Shown here: piece after piece, positions 26,223-35,407 of the stretch
Layout of the letters: each line of letters opens with the position of its first letter
Position numbering within the stretch: position 1 is the stretch's first letter
Origin: an uncultured Clostridia bacterium
GTDB lineage: Bacteria > Bacillota > Clostridia > Oscillospirales > Acutalibacteraceae
NCBI GenBank assembly: GCA_944384895.1
Contig: CALWVB010000103.1
Coordinates: 1-52,660 of the forward strand
DNA length: 52,660 nucleotides
Reading direction: 5' to 3'
Notes under the pieces: model-generated
Database searches by the model: none
The model's input: the letters and a program-made list of their open reading frames with translations, nothing else
What the model was told of the DNA's origin: nothing
Program-made: the position numbers and the translations under genes

Positions 26223-26752
26223 ATGCAATTAAAATGCATGAAGATAACCATGGCTTTTATATATCCATATATTATGAAGAACATTTGCAAGGGATGTAAA
26301 CGCTGTTTAATAGAGAACTGGCAGTTTAAAGCAATTATTAAAAAAAGTGAATATTCAAATGTATATGCAGCTAAACATATTTCAAATACGTTAAGAAAAA
26401 ACAACGCATCAGGCGGAGCGTTTACAGCATTGTCGGATACAATATTATAATCAGACGGCATAATTTATGGAGCGGCATATGATAATAATTTTAATTTAAG
26501 ACATATAAGAGCGGGTAATATAGAAAAAAGAAATCAATGCCGTGATAGTAAATATCATCAAAGTAATATATTAGATTCTTTTATAATGATTGAGAATGAT
26601 TTGAAAAAATAGAAAGTATGTTTTTGTTTGGTTGTACCCCATGTCAATGCGATACGCCAGGGAAAATGAAAGCATTATTTTTAAGATTTCATAAATCTAT
26701 TTATAAAAATTCGTTGTTAATAAGATTATATTTAAAACATAGAAAACATTAG
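26223..26752 (+). pseudogene. Decayed F420-hydrogenase-beta-like gene
   Basis: Remnant related to the intact gene at 27960. The first part reads VYAAKHISNTLRKNNASGGA, matching VYAAINKDKEKLLKSSSGG there, after a degraded Cys cluster ICKGCKRC. A TAA at 26448-26450 interrupts the frame, which then continues SDGIIYGAAYDNN to a second stop near 26612. A third piece in another frame (26618-26752) keeps FGCTPCQ, the counterpart of FTGTPCQ. At least one stop, a frameshift and a large internal deletion make it non-functional. It lies immediately after cloverleaf copy C. Confidence 0.75.
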
Positions 26753-26767
26753 AAAGGATGTGAAAAG

Positions 26768-27970
26768 ATGCAGAAAAAACAAAAAATCGGACAGGTAACC
26801 TTATGGAATTATAATTATGGTTCAGTATTGCAGTGTTATGCAACTCAACAACTTGTTCGAAAACTAGGCTATGATTGCCAGCTGATTTATAGAAATGAGA
26901 CTGGGATTAATAAGTATCTTTTCATTTTATCTGATCGATTTAAAGGATATATTAAATATATACGTTATCCAAAATATATTAAGAGATTTAATAAGCTGCG
27001 TGCGTCTACCAGAAGAAAAAGCTTAAATATGTTGTCAAAAGACAATTTAAACGCATTACAAAATTTTATAAATAAAGAAATAAATTCTTGCGGAAAAACC
27101 TATTCTAAATTAAAAAAAGATGCAAAAACAGATCAATTTGCCGCATATATAAGCGGAAGCGACCAAGTATGGAACGCAAGCTGGTTTGTACCTAATCCGG
27201 TATATTTTTTACGGTTTGCGCCAAAAGAAAAACGTATTGCATGGGCTCCCAGTTTTGGCGTTGATAAGGTAGCTAAATATAATTACATAAAATTCAAAAA
27301 ATATATCGCACAATTTGCATATTTATCGTCAAGAGAACAACAGGGAATTTCTATAATAAAGCAATTGACCGGCCGGGATGCAGTATTGACAATTGATCCG
27401 GTATTAGCTTTTGATGCAGAGTTTTGGAAAAAGAAGATAAATAAAAATAATACAGATATTATCAAAAAGCAGCCGTATATTCTTACTTTCTTTTTAAATG
27501 AACCAAACAAAACAGCAATTAACGCTTTGGAAAAAATAAAAGCTCAAACTAATATGAATCATATATCGTTTGCATACCATTATAAATCATTAAATCAAAA
27601 TGATAGCATGAATATTGACGGCTCTCCATGGGATTTTTTAAATAATATTGCCAATGCTCAATTTATATTAACCGATTCTTTTCATGCGCTTACATTTGCA
27701 ATGCAATTTAAAATACCTTTTTATGTGTTTGACAGACAATATACACATGATGAAAATCAAAATAGCCGTATAAAATCAATTTTAGATTTATGCAATGTTT
27801 CAAATAGAATGATTTTTAATATTGATGATATTGATATTCAAGATTTAATTGATTTTGAAGGTATACATACAATATTAAAAAAAGAAAGAAATAAGACAGT
27901 TAACTATTTAAAAAATGCATTATATGCAGTAGCTGGAAAACCGGAAGGCGAGGTATACAATGATAATTAA
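26768..27970 (+). CDS. Polysaccharide pyruvyl transferase family protein (second copy)
   Basis: A 400-aa member of the same family as 23184. It has KIGQVTLWNYNYGSVLQCYA at the N-terminus, AAYISGSDQVWNASW, IAWAPSFGVD, LTIDPVLAFD and TDSFHALTFAMQF. The two proteins are clearly diverged, so this is not a recent duplication. Proteins of this family are often encoded beside F420-hydrogenase-beta-like proteins, as here, where the next gene overlaps by 11 bp. The reaction of such pairs is not established. AAAGGATG ribosome site. Confidence 0.85.
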   Translation: MQKKQKIGQVTLWNYNYGSVLQCYATQQLVRKLGYDCQLIYRNETGINKYLFILSDRFKGYIKYIRYPKYIKRFNKLRASTRRKSLNMLSKDNLNALQNFINKEINSCGKTYSKLKKDAKTDQFAAYISGSDQVWNASWFVPNPVYFLRFAPKEKRIAWAPSFGVDKVAKYNYIKFKKYIAQFAYLSSREQQGISIIKQLTGRDAVLTIDPVLAFDAEFWKKKINKNNTDIIKKQPYILTFFLNEPNKTAINALEKIKAQTNMNHISFAYHYKSLNQNDSMNIDGSPWDFLNNIANAQFILTDSFHALTFAMQFKIPFYVFDRQYTHDENQNSRIKSILDLCNVSNRMIFNIDDIDIQDLIDFEGIHTILKKERNKTVNYLKNALYAVAGKPEGEVYNDN

Positions 27971-29153
27971 ATTAAAAGATAAAATTCATTGTACAGGCTG
28001 TTCTGCTTGCTGCGATATATGTCCGGTTAATGCAATAACAATGCAAAGCAATAATGAAGGTTTTTTATATCCCAATATAAATGAAGATATTTGTATAAAA
28101 TGCGGCAAATGCATGAAAATATGCAATAAAACAAACGATAAAGAAATATTTGCAAAGCCTGTTAAAGTATATGCAGCTATTAATAAAGATAAAGAAAAAT
28201 TACTTAAAAGCTCATCAGGCGGATTATTTTCCGTTATAGCGGATTATATTTTATCACAAAACGGTATGATAGCCGGCTGTATATTTGATGAAAATCTTAT
28301 AGCACGGCATATTGTTACCGATAAACCGGATCTTATAAATAAAATGCGCGGATCTAAATATGTACAGAGTGATACAACACATGTATACCAGAGAATAGCA
28401 TCATTGCTAAGAGAAGGAAAGAAAATACTTTTTACAGGTACGCCGTGCCAGGTAGCGGGATTAAAAGCATATTTAGGACACATACCGGAAAACTTGATAA
28501 CAATTGATTTAGTATGCCATGGTGTGCCAAGCCCCGGGTTATTAGAAAAACATATAAAATGGAGACAGTCAAAATTAAAAGGAAAAATAATAGGTTTATC
28601 GTTTAGAAATAAATCCCGTATAAATAAAGGTACATATTATTTAATGAAACTTAGTTGTGAAAATAAAACCCAATATATATATTCATGGCAGGATCCATAT
28701 TTTCAGGCTTTTTTACAGGGTCAGGATTTACGTGAAAGCTGTTATACATGCCCGTATGCAAAAACAGAGCGTGTGGGAGATATTACATTAGCCGATTATT
28801 GGACAGCATCTGATTTGCATCCTTCATTAAATTGCAAAAACGGCGTATCTTTATTGCTGATAAATACTATTAATGGACAAAAAATATTATCCTGTGTTAA
28901 AAATAAACTGGATATAATACCAACGTTTATTGATGAGGCAGTAAAAAGCCAGGGAAATCTTATACATCCATGCAGCCGGCCGCAAATACGGGATAGTATA
29001 TTTCAGAATATTGATAACATTGGTTATGATAAATGGGCAAACAGTTATTTTTATTCTTCAGGATATATAAAATCTAAAATATTATGTTCAATAGGAAGCT
29101 GTATTACGCCGGAATTTAGAAAAAAACTAAAACGGATTATATCCTCAAAATAA
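27960..29153 (+). CDS. F420-hydrogenase/dehydrogenase beta-subunit-like Fe-S protein
   Basis: A 397-aa protein. Two N-terminal 4Fe-4S motifs (CTGCSACCDIC and CIKCGKCMKIC, residues 11-57) are followed by the FrhB-type domains (SSSGGLFSVIADYI; FTGTPCQVAGLKAYL; DLVCHGVPSPG) and a late Cys pair CYTCPYA. In polysaccharide loci these proteins are encoded next to pyruvyl transferase-like proteins and probably carry out a redox step on a sugar or lipid carrier, using reduced flavin or ferredoxin; this is not proven. Overlaps the pyruvyl transferase gene by 11 bp. Confidence 0.85.
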   Translation: MIIKLKDKIHCTGCSACCDICPVNAITMQSNNEGFLYPNINEDICIKCGKCMKICNKTNDKEIFAKPVKVYAAINKDKEKLLKSSSGGLFSVIADYILSQNGMIAGCIFDENLIARHIVTDKPDLINKMRGSKYVQSDTTHVYQRIASLLREGKKILFTGTPCQVAGLKAYLGHIPENLITIDLVCHGVPSPGLLEKHIKWRQSKLKGKIIGLSFRNKSRINKGTYYLMKLSCENKTQYIYSWQDPYFQAFLQGQDLRESCYTCPYAKTERVGDITLADYWTASDLHPSLNCKNGVSLLLINTINGQKILSCVKNKLDIIPTFIDEAVKSQGNLIHPCSRPQIRDSIFQNIDNIGYDKWANSYFYSSGYIKSKILCSIGSCITPEFRKKLKRIISSK

Positions 29154-29219
29154 TGATTAAAAGATTTTATTAGAAAATATAAAATAAATAAGCCAGATAA
29201 AAAATAAAGGAATGGTAAA

Positions 29220-30401
29220 ATGAATAAAGAAGTATGTATTGGAATGGTTGGCGCAGGCAGAGCTACTGAATTACATATGCAGGCATACCGGCGCGTACAT
29301 GATATACCAATAAGATTAAAACATATTGTGGCTAGAAGACAGGAACAATTATCATATGCAAAAGATAAATATGGTTTTGAAAAGATGTCTTTTAGGTTTG
29401 AAGATCTTTTAGAAGATCCTGAAATTGATGTTATTGATATATGTACTCCGCCATATGTTCATTTGGATATGGCGGAAGCTGCACTTAAAGCAGGAAAACA
29501 TGTAATATGTGAAAAACCATTGACTGGTTATTTTGGTCGCAAGGAAGATATACAGCCCATTGGCGATAGTGTTTCTAAAAAAATAATGTATATTCATTTA
29601 TTGGAATCAATGGAAGAACTGCGCAAAATAGTGGCCGATTCAGATAAACAGTTTATGTATGCGGAAAATTTTATATATGCACCGGCTATTGTAAAAGCTG
29701 CAGAAATTATAAAAGCCAAAAAAAGCCGTATTTTATTTATGAAAGGTGAAGAAAGCCTTAAAGGTTCCAGTTCTCATGTAGCAGGGGAATGGAATAAAAC
29801 CGGAGGCGGTACGTTTATCCGTACAGGTTCCCATCCTTTATCTGCAATTTTATGGTTAAAACAAAAAGAAGCCCAGGCGCGAAATATTAATATATATGTA
29901 AAAAGCGTAATAGCAGATATGGCAAGAATTACACCCACTTTAAATGAATATGAACACAGACATATTGCAGCAAGGCCGCATGATGTAGAAGATATTGGTA
30001 CAGTAATATTAACATTTTCAGATAATTCCCGTGCCGTTGTAATAGCAACCGATACATTATTAGGCGGAAGCAAAAATTATGTAGAATTATATTGTAATGA
30101 TGCGGCAATAAATTGTAAACTTACATTAGCCAATCTTATGAATACCTATTTTTTGGATGAAGACGGTTTGGATGATGTATATATCTCAGAAATGCTGCCG
30201 CATAAAACCGGATGGAATAACCCGTTTATATCAGATGAAATTATAAGAGGTTATACAGCAGAAATACAAAATTTTATGCAGGCAGTTGTAGGAGAACAAA
30301 AACCAGAATCAGATTTTAAATTGGCATATGATACAATAAAAGTGATATATGCAGCCTATTTATCTGCTGAGATAGGTAAAAAGGTTGAATTGGAGAGATA
30401 A
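29220..30401 (+). CDS. Gfo/Idh/MocA-family sugar oxidoreductase
   Basis: A 393-aa NAD(P)-dependent oxidoreductase. The N-terminal Rossmann fold has CIGMVGAGRATELHMQAY and DVIDICTPPYVHLDMAEAAL, then the family signature KHVICEKPLTGYFG with the conserved Lys. The C-terminal half has the alpha/beta sheet domain (GGGTFIRTGSHPL, HDVEDIGTVIL). It probably oxidises or reduces a nucleotide sugar or cyclitol for the glycan. The end overlaps the next open frame, but the likely start of that gene is one base beyond its stop. Confidence 0.88.
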   Translation: MNKEVCIGMVGAGRATELHMQAYRRVHDIPIRLKHIVARRQEQLSYAKDKYGFEKMSFRFEDLLEDPEIDVIDICTPPYVHLDMAEAALKAGKHVICEKPLTGYFGRKEDIQPIGDSVSKKIMYIHLLESMEELRKIVADSDKQFMYAENFIYAPAIVKAAEIIKAKKSRILFMKGEESLKGSSSHVAGEWNKTGGGTFIRTGSHPLSAILWLKQKEAQARNINIYVKSVIADMARITPTLNEYEHRHIAARPHDVEDIGTVILTFSDNSRAVVIATDTLLGGSKNYVELYCNDAAINCKLTLANLMNTYFLDEDGLDDVYISEMLPHKTGWNNPFISDEIIRGYTAEIQNFMQAVVGEQKPESDFKLAYDTIKVIYAAYLSAEIGKKVELER

Positions 30402-30402
30402 C

Positions 30403-31641
30403 ATGACTCAGGATTTTCTATATACAATTCATTTGGCAGGCTGCGGTACATTTGGCTTAATACCTAAAGATCCGCCCAAAGATATAAATTGGCGGGAAAT
30501 ATTTCGTTTAGGAAAGGATCATTCTGTTATACCGCTGATATTTTGTGCAATGCAAAAACGTACAGATTTAAACTGTCCAAAGGAAATTAAATCAGAATTT
30601 GAAAAGTTTTCATGGGTCCCAATGATTCAAAATCAAATGAGAAATGAAGAAATAATAAAATTATTAAATAAAGCAAAAGGAGAAAAAATTTGTTCGGTTG
30701 TATTAAAAGGTGCAGCAATAGGACAAAGTTATGATGCACCTGAAGCGCGTACAGCTTTAGATACAGATATTTATGTTAATTCTGATGATGAAGAAAAAAT
30801 GCTTCTATTTTTAAAACAACAAGGTTTTCATATCCGTCCAAGACAATCAAACTTTTATCATACAACATGTGTTCATCCTAAATTTGGCGTTATTGAATTA
30901 CATATAGATTTATTCAGTGAAAATGCAAAAAATATATGGTTTGAAAATATAGATCTATTAGATTATATCAGCTTAAAACCATATATAATTAAAACAGAAT
31001 ATGGTGAAATTTATTCTATTGACCCTACAAGCCATTTGATTTTTATATGCCTGCATTTTTTAAATCATTTTATTAATTCAGGTACTAGTTTAAAAATGTG
31101 TTTTGATATAGCGGCTTTTTATAATAAAAATAAAGAGCAAATTGATGAAGACAGGGTATATAAAGCAATAGAAAGATGCAATGGACAAAAAGTATTAAAA
31201 GCAATGTTTAGTATGCTTTATATGGCAGATATTATAATAAAAACAGGTTTATTTAATAATATATCAGATAATCAAGGTGCAATGGAATTATTTATAGATG
31301 ATCTTGAACAGGGCGGAGAATTAGGCCGCAAAAATTTATTAAGCCGTCAAACAGAACGAAATCATAATGTAAGAAAAAGAATTATTTCCAATAAAGGCAA
31401 TATAGGTTATTTTATATATTGTATTAAACGTTGGATGATGCGCATACGGTTATATTTTTTACCTACCAAATCGGAATTATTATTTGAATATCCACATTTA
31501 AAATATATAAAAGCTTATTTTAAACATATACAAAAGAAAATGTATGACCATTTAACAAGAAAGAAAAATATCCGTAAGACAAGTAAAACATGGAATGAAA
31601 ACAGAGAAAAGCTTTTAACAATTATGGATATTTTAGAATAG
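30403..31641 (+). CDS. Nucleotidyltransferase-like protein (NTP_transf_5 type)
   Basis: A 412-aa protein of the putative nucleotidyltransferase family found in peptide and polysaccharide clusters. The core motif is VVLKGAAIGQSYDAPEARTA, then LDTDIYV, where the two Asp would bind metal, and GVIELHIDLF supplies a further acidic site. The ATG at 30403 has a GGAGAG ribosome site; a TTG at 30385 is less likely. The same family occurs with HprK-like kinases in lasso-peptide loci, so a link to the peptide cluster upstream is conceivable, though position suggests a glycan role. Substrate unknown. Confidence 0.75.
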   Translation: MTQDFLYTIHLAGCGTFGLIPKDPPKDINWREIFRLGKDHSVIPLIFCAMQKRTDLNCPKEIKSEFEKFSWVPMIQNQMRNEEIIKLLNKAKGEKICSVVLKGAAIGQSYDAPEARTALDTDIYVNSDDEEKMLLFLKQQGFHIRPRQSNFYHTTCVHPKFGVIELHIDLFSENAKNIWFENIDLLDYISLKPYIIKTEYGEIYSIDPTSHLIFICLHFLNHFINSGTSLKMCFDIAAFYNKNKEQIDEDRVYKAIERCNGQKVLKAMFSMLYMADIIIKTGLFNNISDNQGAMELFIDDLEQGGELGRKNLLSRQTERNHNVRKRIISNKGNIGYFIYCIKRWMMRIRLYFLPTKSELLFEYPHLKYIKAYFKHIQKKMYDHLTRKKNIRKTSKTWNENREKLLTIMDILE

Positions 31642-31669
31642 CTGAATATAAAAATATCAGGGGGAAAAT

Positions 31670-32389
31670 ATGGTTACAAAATCAGAACTATTTGGAGTTA
31701 ATTTAATACAATTGTTAAAGGCTTTGCTTAGGAAAATATGGATAATTATCCTATCAGCGCTTATATTAGCCGGCGTTGGATATGCTTATACATATTATAC
31801 GTTTATTCCTACTTATCAGGCTTCCATTATGTTATATGTTAATAATAGTTCAACAACTGAAAATTCATCAAAAACTATATCACAGGCTGATTTAAATGCA
31901 GCACAGAGCTTGGTTGATAGTTATATGGTTATTTTACGTACACGTACAACATTACAGCAGGTTATAGACCGGGCAGGAGTTGAGATGTCTTATCAAAAAT
32001 TAAATGGTATGATAACAGCGGGTTCGGTTAGCGCTACAGAATTTTTTAGGGTTACCGTAACAAGTACTGATCCTAATGAAGCTGAAAAGCTTGCTAATAC
32101 AATAGGAGATGTTTTACCGGAACGTATACCTGATATAGTAGAAGGAAGCAGTGTTAAAGTTGTTGATCCGGCTACTTTACCGACAAGCAGTTTAGCTCCG
32201 GATTATGTACAAAATACATTAATAGGAGCATTGATTGGTATTTTTATAAGCGCGGCAATTATTATTATAAAAGAACTTTCAAATAAACTTGTAACATCAG
32301 AAGAATATTTGCGCCAAACTTATACTATACCGGTTTTAGCTGCAATACCGGATATGTCTATAATAATTAGAGAAGAACATAATGCTTAA
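31670..32389 (+). CDS. Wzz/CpsC-type chain-length and kinase-activator protein
   Basis: A 239-aa membrane adaptor of the YveK/CapA/CpsC family. Two transmembrane segments (about 22-42, IWIILSALILAGVGYA, and about 180-200, LIGALIGIFISAAIIII) bracket an extracytoplasmic Wzz domain. Its cytoplasmic tail activates the tyrosine kinase encoded next. An AGGGGG ribosome site precedes the ATG. With the kinase and phosphatase genes it forms the standard Gram-positive control module for polysaccharide length. Confidence 0.92.
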   Translation: MVTKSELFGVNLIQLLKALLRKIWIIILSALILAGVGYAYTYYTFIPTYQASIMLYVNNSSTTENSSKTISQADLNAAQSLVDSYMVILRTRTTLQQVIDRAGVEMSYQKLNGMITAGSVSATEFFRVTVTSTDPNEAEKLANTIGDVLPERIPDIVEGSSVKVVDPATLPTSSLAPDYVQNTLIGALIGIFISAAIIIIKELSNKLVTSEEYLRQTYTIPVLAAIPDMSIIIREEHNA

Positions 32390-32410
32390 ATTAAATGGGG
32401 GTGATAAAAA

Positions 32411-33175
32411 ATGGGTCAGTTAAAAAATAAACAAAAGCCTTATAATAACGCTGTATTGCAGCTTCATGCAGAACAAATGCATATGCTTGGGGAAAGTATG
32501 AGTTTTGAAGCTGCAGAAGCATATAATCTTCTGCGTACAAATATAATGCTGTCATTCCCTGATGAAGAACAATGTAGAGTTATTGGTATTACAAGTGCTT
32601 TTCGTGAAGAAGGTAAAAGTATCAGCAGTATTAATATTGCCTGGTCATTTGCTAATATGGGTAAATCTGTACTTTTATTAGAATGTGATTTAAGATTACC
32701 GACAATTGCTAAACGATTAGCGTTAAAACCTGAACCTGGTTTATCTAATGTATTAACTGGACAATGTAAAATTGATGAGGCTATTCAAACAGGACCTTTA
32801 AAAAATATGCATTATATATCAGCTGGGAATATTCCGCCTAATCCATCGGAATTATTAGGATCAAATAGAATGAAAGAATTAATAAACCAGTTAAAAAAAT
32901 ATTATGAATATATTTTCTTTGATTTACCGCCTGTTAATATAGTAGCTGATGCATTAGTTGTATCAAAGCTGCTTGATGGTATGCTGATAGTTGTACGTGA
33001 AAATTATTCTGAACGTGGAGCATTAATGAAAATGGTACGACAATTTGAATTTGCTGATGTAAGAGTATTAGGATTTATATATAACTGTATAACAGATTCT
33101 GTATCAAAATATGGTAGGAAATATGAAAAAGAATATAGAAAAAAATACAAATATTATAAAAAGCAACAACCTTGA
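32411..33175 (+). CDS. CpsD/YwqD-type bacterial tyrosine kinase
   Basis: A 254-aa cytoplasmic BY-kinase. The Walker A-type site is ITSAFREEGKSISSINIA, Walker A-prime is LLLECDLRLPTIAKR and Walker B is YIFFDLPPVNIVADA. The C-terminus is a tyrosine cluster (YGRKYEKEYRKKYKYYKK) that is autophosphorylated in this family. The kinase works with the Wzz-like protein encoded just upstream and is reset by the phosphatase encoded downstream, whose gene begins inside the tyrosine-tail codons. Confidence 0.93.
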   Translation: MGQLKNKQKPYNNAVLQLHAEQMHMLGESMSFEAAEAYNLLRTNIMLSFPDEEQCRVIGITSAFREEGKSISSINIAWSFANMGKSVLLLECDLRLPTIAKRLALKPEPGLSNVLTGQCKIDEAIQTGPLKNMHYISAGNIPPNPSELLGSNRMKELINQLKKYYEYIFFDLPPVNIVADALVVSKLLDGMLIVVRENYSERGALMKMVRQFEFADVRVLGFIYNCITDSVSKYGRKYEKEYRKKYKYYKKQQP

Positions 33176-33896
33176 TATATTTCATATAATTGATTTTCAT
33201 ACGCATATACTTTCTGGAATAGATGACGGAAGCAAATGTGTAGAAGAATCTATTAATATATTAAAAGAACAATGGGATCAACATATAGATATAGTTGTTG
33301 CAACACCTCATTTTTTAGCATCACAAAATACACCTGAAGCATTTTTTCTTAATCGTAAAAATGCTGCGGATAATTTATTAAAAGCGATATCGCAATTGGA
33401 TAATAGGCCTAAAATAGCTCAAGGAGCAGAAATTAGATATTTTCGTGGGATTAGCCAATGTGATAAGCTTGATTTGCTTAAAATTATGGGGACTAATCTG
33501 TTATTAATAGAAATGCCGTTTTTTCCATGGTCAAAGGATATTTTAAAAGAATTATATGATTTATATACAGTTCGTGAATTTAAAGTGATTATAGCGCATA
33601 TTGAAAGATATTTGACAATACAGAAAAAAAGTATAATAAATGAGCTTTTTAATATGGATGTATTTATTCAGGCAAATGCTGAATTCTTTTTAAATTGGTA
33701 TACAAGAAGAAAGGCTTTAAATATGCTTGAAAAAGATCAGATACATTTATTAGGTTCCGACTGCCATAACCTTAATACACGTCCGCCTAATATTAGACAA
33801 GCTATAGATATTATATATAAATATTTTGGAGAATATAAAGTTAAACAATTATATAAATTATCGCAAGATCTTTTAATAAATGCTGTATTGTCCTAA
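33123..33896 (+). CDS. CpsB/YwqE-type PHP tyrosine phosphatase
   Basis: A PHP-domain metallophosphatase that dephosphorylates the CpsD-type kinase. Metal ligands are visible in DFHTHILSGIDDGSK, VVATPHFL, EIRYF, IAHIERY and GSDCHN. The start is uncertain: ATGs at 33111 and 33123 both lie within the kinase gene, and the second has a weak GGTAGGAA upstream. Either way about 50-65 bp overlap the kinase gene, so translation is coupled. About 20 N-terminal residues before the first metal motif are unusual and lysine/asparagine rich. It ends the polysaccharide locus. Confidence 0.88.
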   Translation: MKKNIEKNTNIIKSNNLDIFHIIDFHTHILSGIDDGSKCVEESINILKEQWDQHIDIVVATPHFLASQNTPEAFFLNRKNAADNLLKAISQLDNRPKIAQGAEIRYFRGISQCDKLDLLKIMGTNLLLIEMPFFPWSKDILKELYDLYTVREFKVIIAHIERYLTIQKKSIINELFNMDVFIQANAEFFLNWYTRRKALNMLEKDQIHLLGSDCHNLNTRPPNIRQAIDIIYKYFGEYKVKQLYKLSQDLLINAVLS

Positions 33897-34006
33897 TCAT
33901 ATATCTTTACAACTTATAAATATAAAGGATAAATTTTTAATATACTTATTATATTAATTTATAAAAATGTAAACACATACTGGTTACGTAACTTGGACAG
34001 AAGAGG

Positions 34007-34172
34007 GGGGCGCCCGCGCAGCCAACCATATAATTATATGGTTGGCTTATGCAAAATAATTTGCTGAAAAAAGATACTGTTAATAAGGAAATACCGGTTC
34101 CTTTATTATATAGTTTTTATAAGACGGTTATTTTGCACCCAGCGCATCTTTGATGCGCTACGCGGGCGCCCC
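34007..34172 (+). repeat. Cloverleaf repeat, copy D
   Basis: A diverged 166-bp copy in the 513-bp gap between the phosphatase gene and rnz. Outer stem GGGGCGCCCGCG (34007-34018) pairs perfectly with CGCGGGCGCCCC (34161-34172): one base pair changed on both sides relative to other copies. Arm 1 is a perfect 28-base palindrome (34020-34047). The inner stem GCAAAATAATTT (34051-34062) pairs with a partly decayed GGTTATTTTGC. Arm 2 is AGCGCATC-TTT-GATGCGCT (34141-34159). The loop contains a hairpin AAGGAA/TTCCTT (34085-34103). Remaining gap sequence is AT-rich and featureless. Confidence 0.92.
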
Positions 34173-34409
34173 CCTATTTAGCATAGTTTATTCATTGGTG
34201 TTATGTAATTTTGTCTTAATTTGTTTTTTAATTAGATTGAATTTATAATAATCGCTCATGCAATTTTGATTGTAGTTTTATATTATTAGAATTATTATAT
34301 ATGATGCATATTTTATAATGTACTTGTGAATTAATATTAAATCTGTTATAATACTACCTTAAATAAGCTTATTGGATAATAAGGTACAATAAAATTTATT
34401 TTTAAAAGG

Positions 34410-35351
34410 ATGGTGTTAAATATACTCGACATATGTTTATTAGGATGCGGTGGAATGATGCCGCTTGAAGAAAGATATTTAACATCGCTTATGGTAAGAT
34501 ATAATGGACATTGTTTATTAATAGACTGCGGTGAAGGCACACAATTAGCTATACGTAAATGCGGATGGGGATTTAAAGCAATTGATGCTATATTATTTAC
34601 TCATTTTCATGCTGACCATATTGCAGGCCTTCCAGGATTATTATTAACAATAGGTAATTCTGATAGAATAAAACCTTTATTTATATATGGACCGCCGGGA
34701 ATCAGAAGTATAGTGCAAGGATTATGTATGATTTGCGGTGGCTTACCATATGAAGTATATGTATGTGAACTTAATATAAAGGATAATAATGGGCAAATAT
34801 TTAATATAGAAAATATACCGGATCTTGAAATATCAGCACTTAAAGTGGATCATAGGATATGCTGTTATGCTTATTCTATAAATTTAAAAAGAGCTGGTAA
34901 ATTTGATGCCAATAGAGCTAAATTAAAAAATATTCCTATTAAATATTGGAGTAGGCTGCAAAAGGGTGAAATTATTAAAGATAGCGGAAATATATGGCAG
35001 CCTGAGGATGTATTGGGAAAACCTCGTAAAGGTATAAAAGTAACATATTGTACTGATACAAGGCCAATACCTGATATAGCTCAGTTTGCTCAAAGCAGCG
35101 ATCTATTCATATGTGAAGGTATGTATGGGGATGATGAAAAACTTCAATCAGCTATAGAAAAAAAACACATGTTATTTTCAGAAGCAGCTAAATTAGCAAA
35201 AAATGCTCAAGTTAAAGAACTGTGGCTTACACATTATAGCCCGTCAGTTGATGATCCGCAGGAGTATATTCCTAAAATAAAGAATATTTTCCCCAATATT
35301 ATTGCGGGCGATAATGGGATGAAAAAAGAAATAAATTTTATAGATGAATAA
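34410..35351 (+). CDS. rnz: Ribonuclease Z-type metallo-beta-lactamase-fold nuclease
   Basis: A 313-aa RNase Z/ElaC-family protein that would process tRNA 3-prime ends. The zinc motif is H65-x-H67-x-D69-H70 (THFHADHIAGLPGLLL). The N-terminus LLGCGGMMPLEERYLTS is typical, and GTQLAIRKCGWGF, TYCTDTRP and a late LTHYSP complete the family pattern. The start is ambiguous: AAAAGG sits immediately before the ATG at 34410, so the GTG at 34413 could also be used. The gene stands alone and converges on lgt through a shared terminator. Confidence 0.88.
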   Translation: MVLNILDICLLGCGGMMPLEERYLTSLMVRYNGHCLLIDCGEGTQLAIRKCGWGFKAIDAILFTHFHADHIAGLPGLLLTIGNSDRIKPLFIYGPPGIRSIVQGLCMICGGLPYEVYVCELNIKDNNGQIFNIENIPDLEISALKVDHRICCYAYSINLKRAGKFDANRAKLKNIPIKYWSRLQKGEIIKDSGNIWQPEDVLGKPRKGIKVTYCTDTRPIPDIAQFAQSSDLFICEGMYGDDEKLQSAIEKKHMLFSEAAKLAKNAQVKELWLTHYSPSVDDPQEYIPKIKNIFPNIIAGDNGMKKEINFIDE

Positions 35352-35357
35352 AAATAC

Positions 35358-35387
35358 AGCCATACGGAAAATTTATACCGTATGGCT
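35358..35387. terminator. Bidirectional terminator between rnz and lgt
   Basis: AGCCATACGG (35358-35367) pairs with CCGTATGGCT (35378-35387); the right side is followed by ATTTTAATTT and the left, read in reverse, by TATTTTTATTC. It sits exactly between the convergent genes. Confidence 0.85.
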
Positions 35388-35407
35388 ATTTTAATTTATA
35401 TTAATTT

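Noticed and set aside
26216-26461. Minus-strand frame over the decayed gene
   Set aside because: The plus strand there clearly encodes remnants of the F420-hydrogenase-like family.
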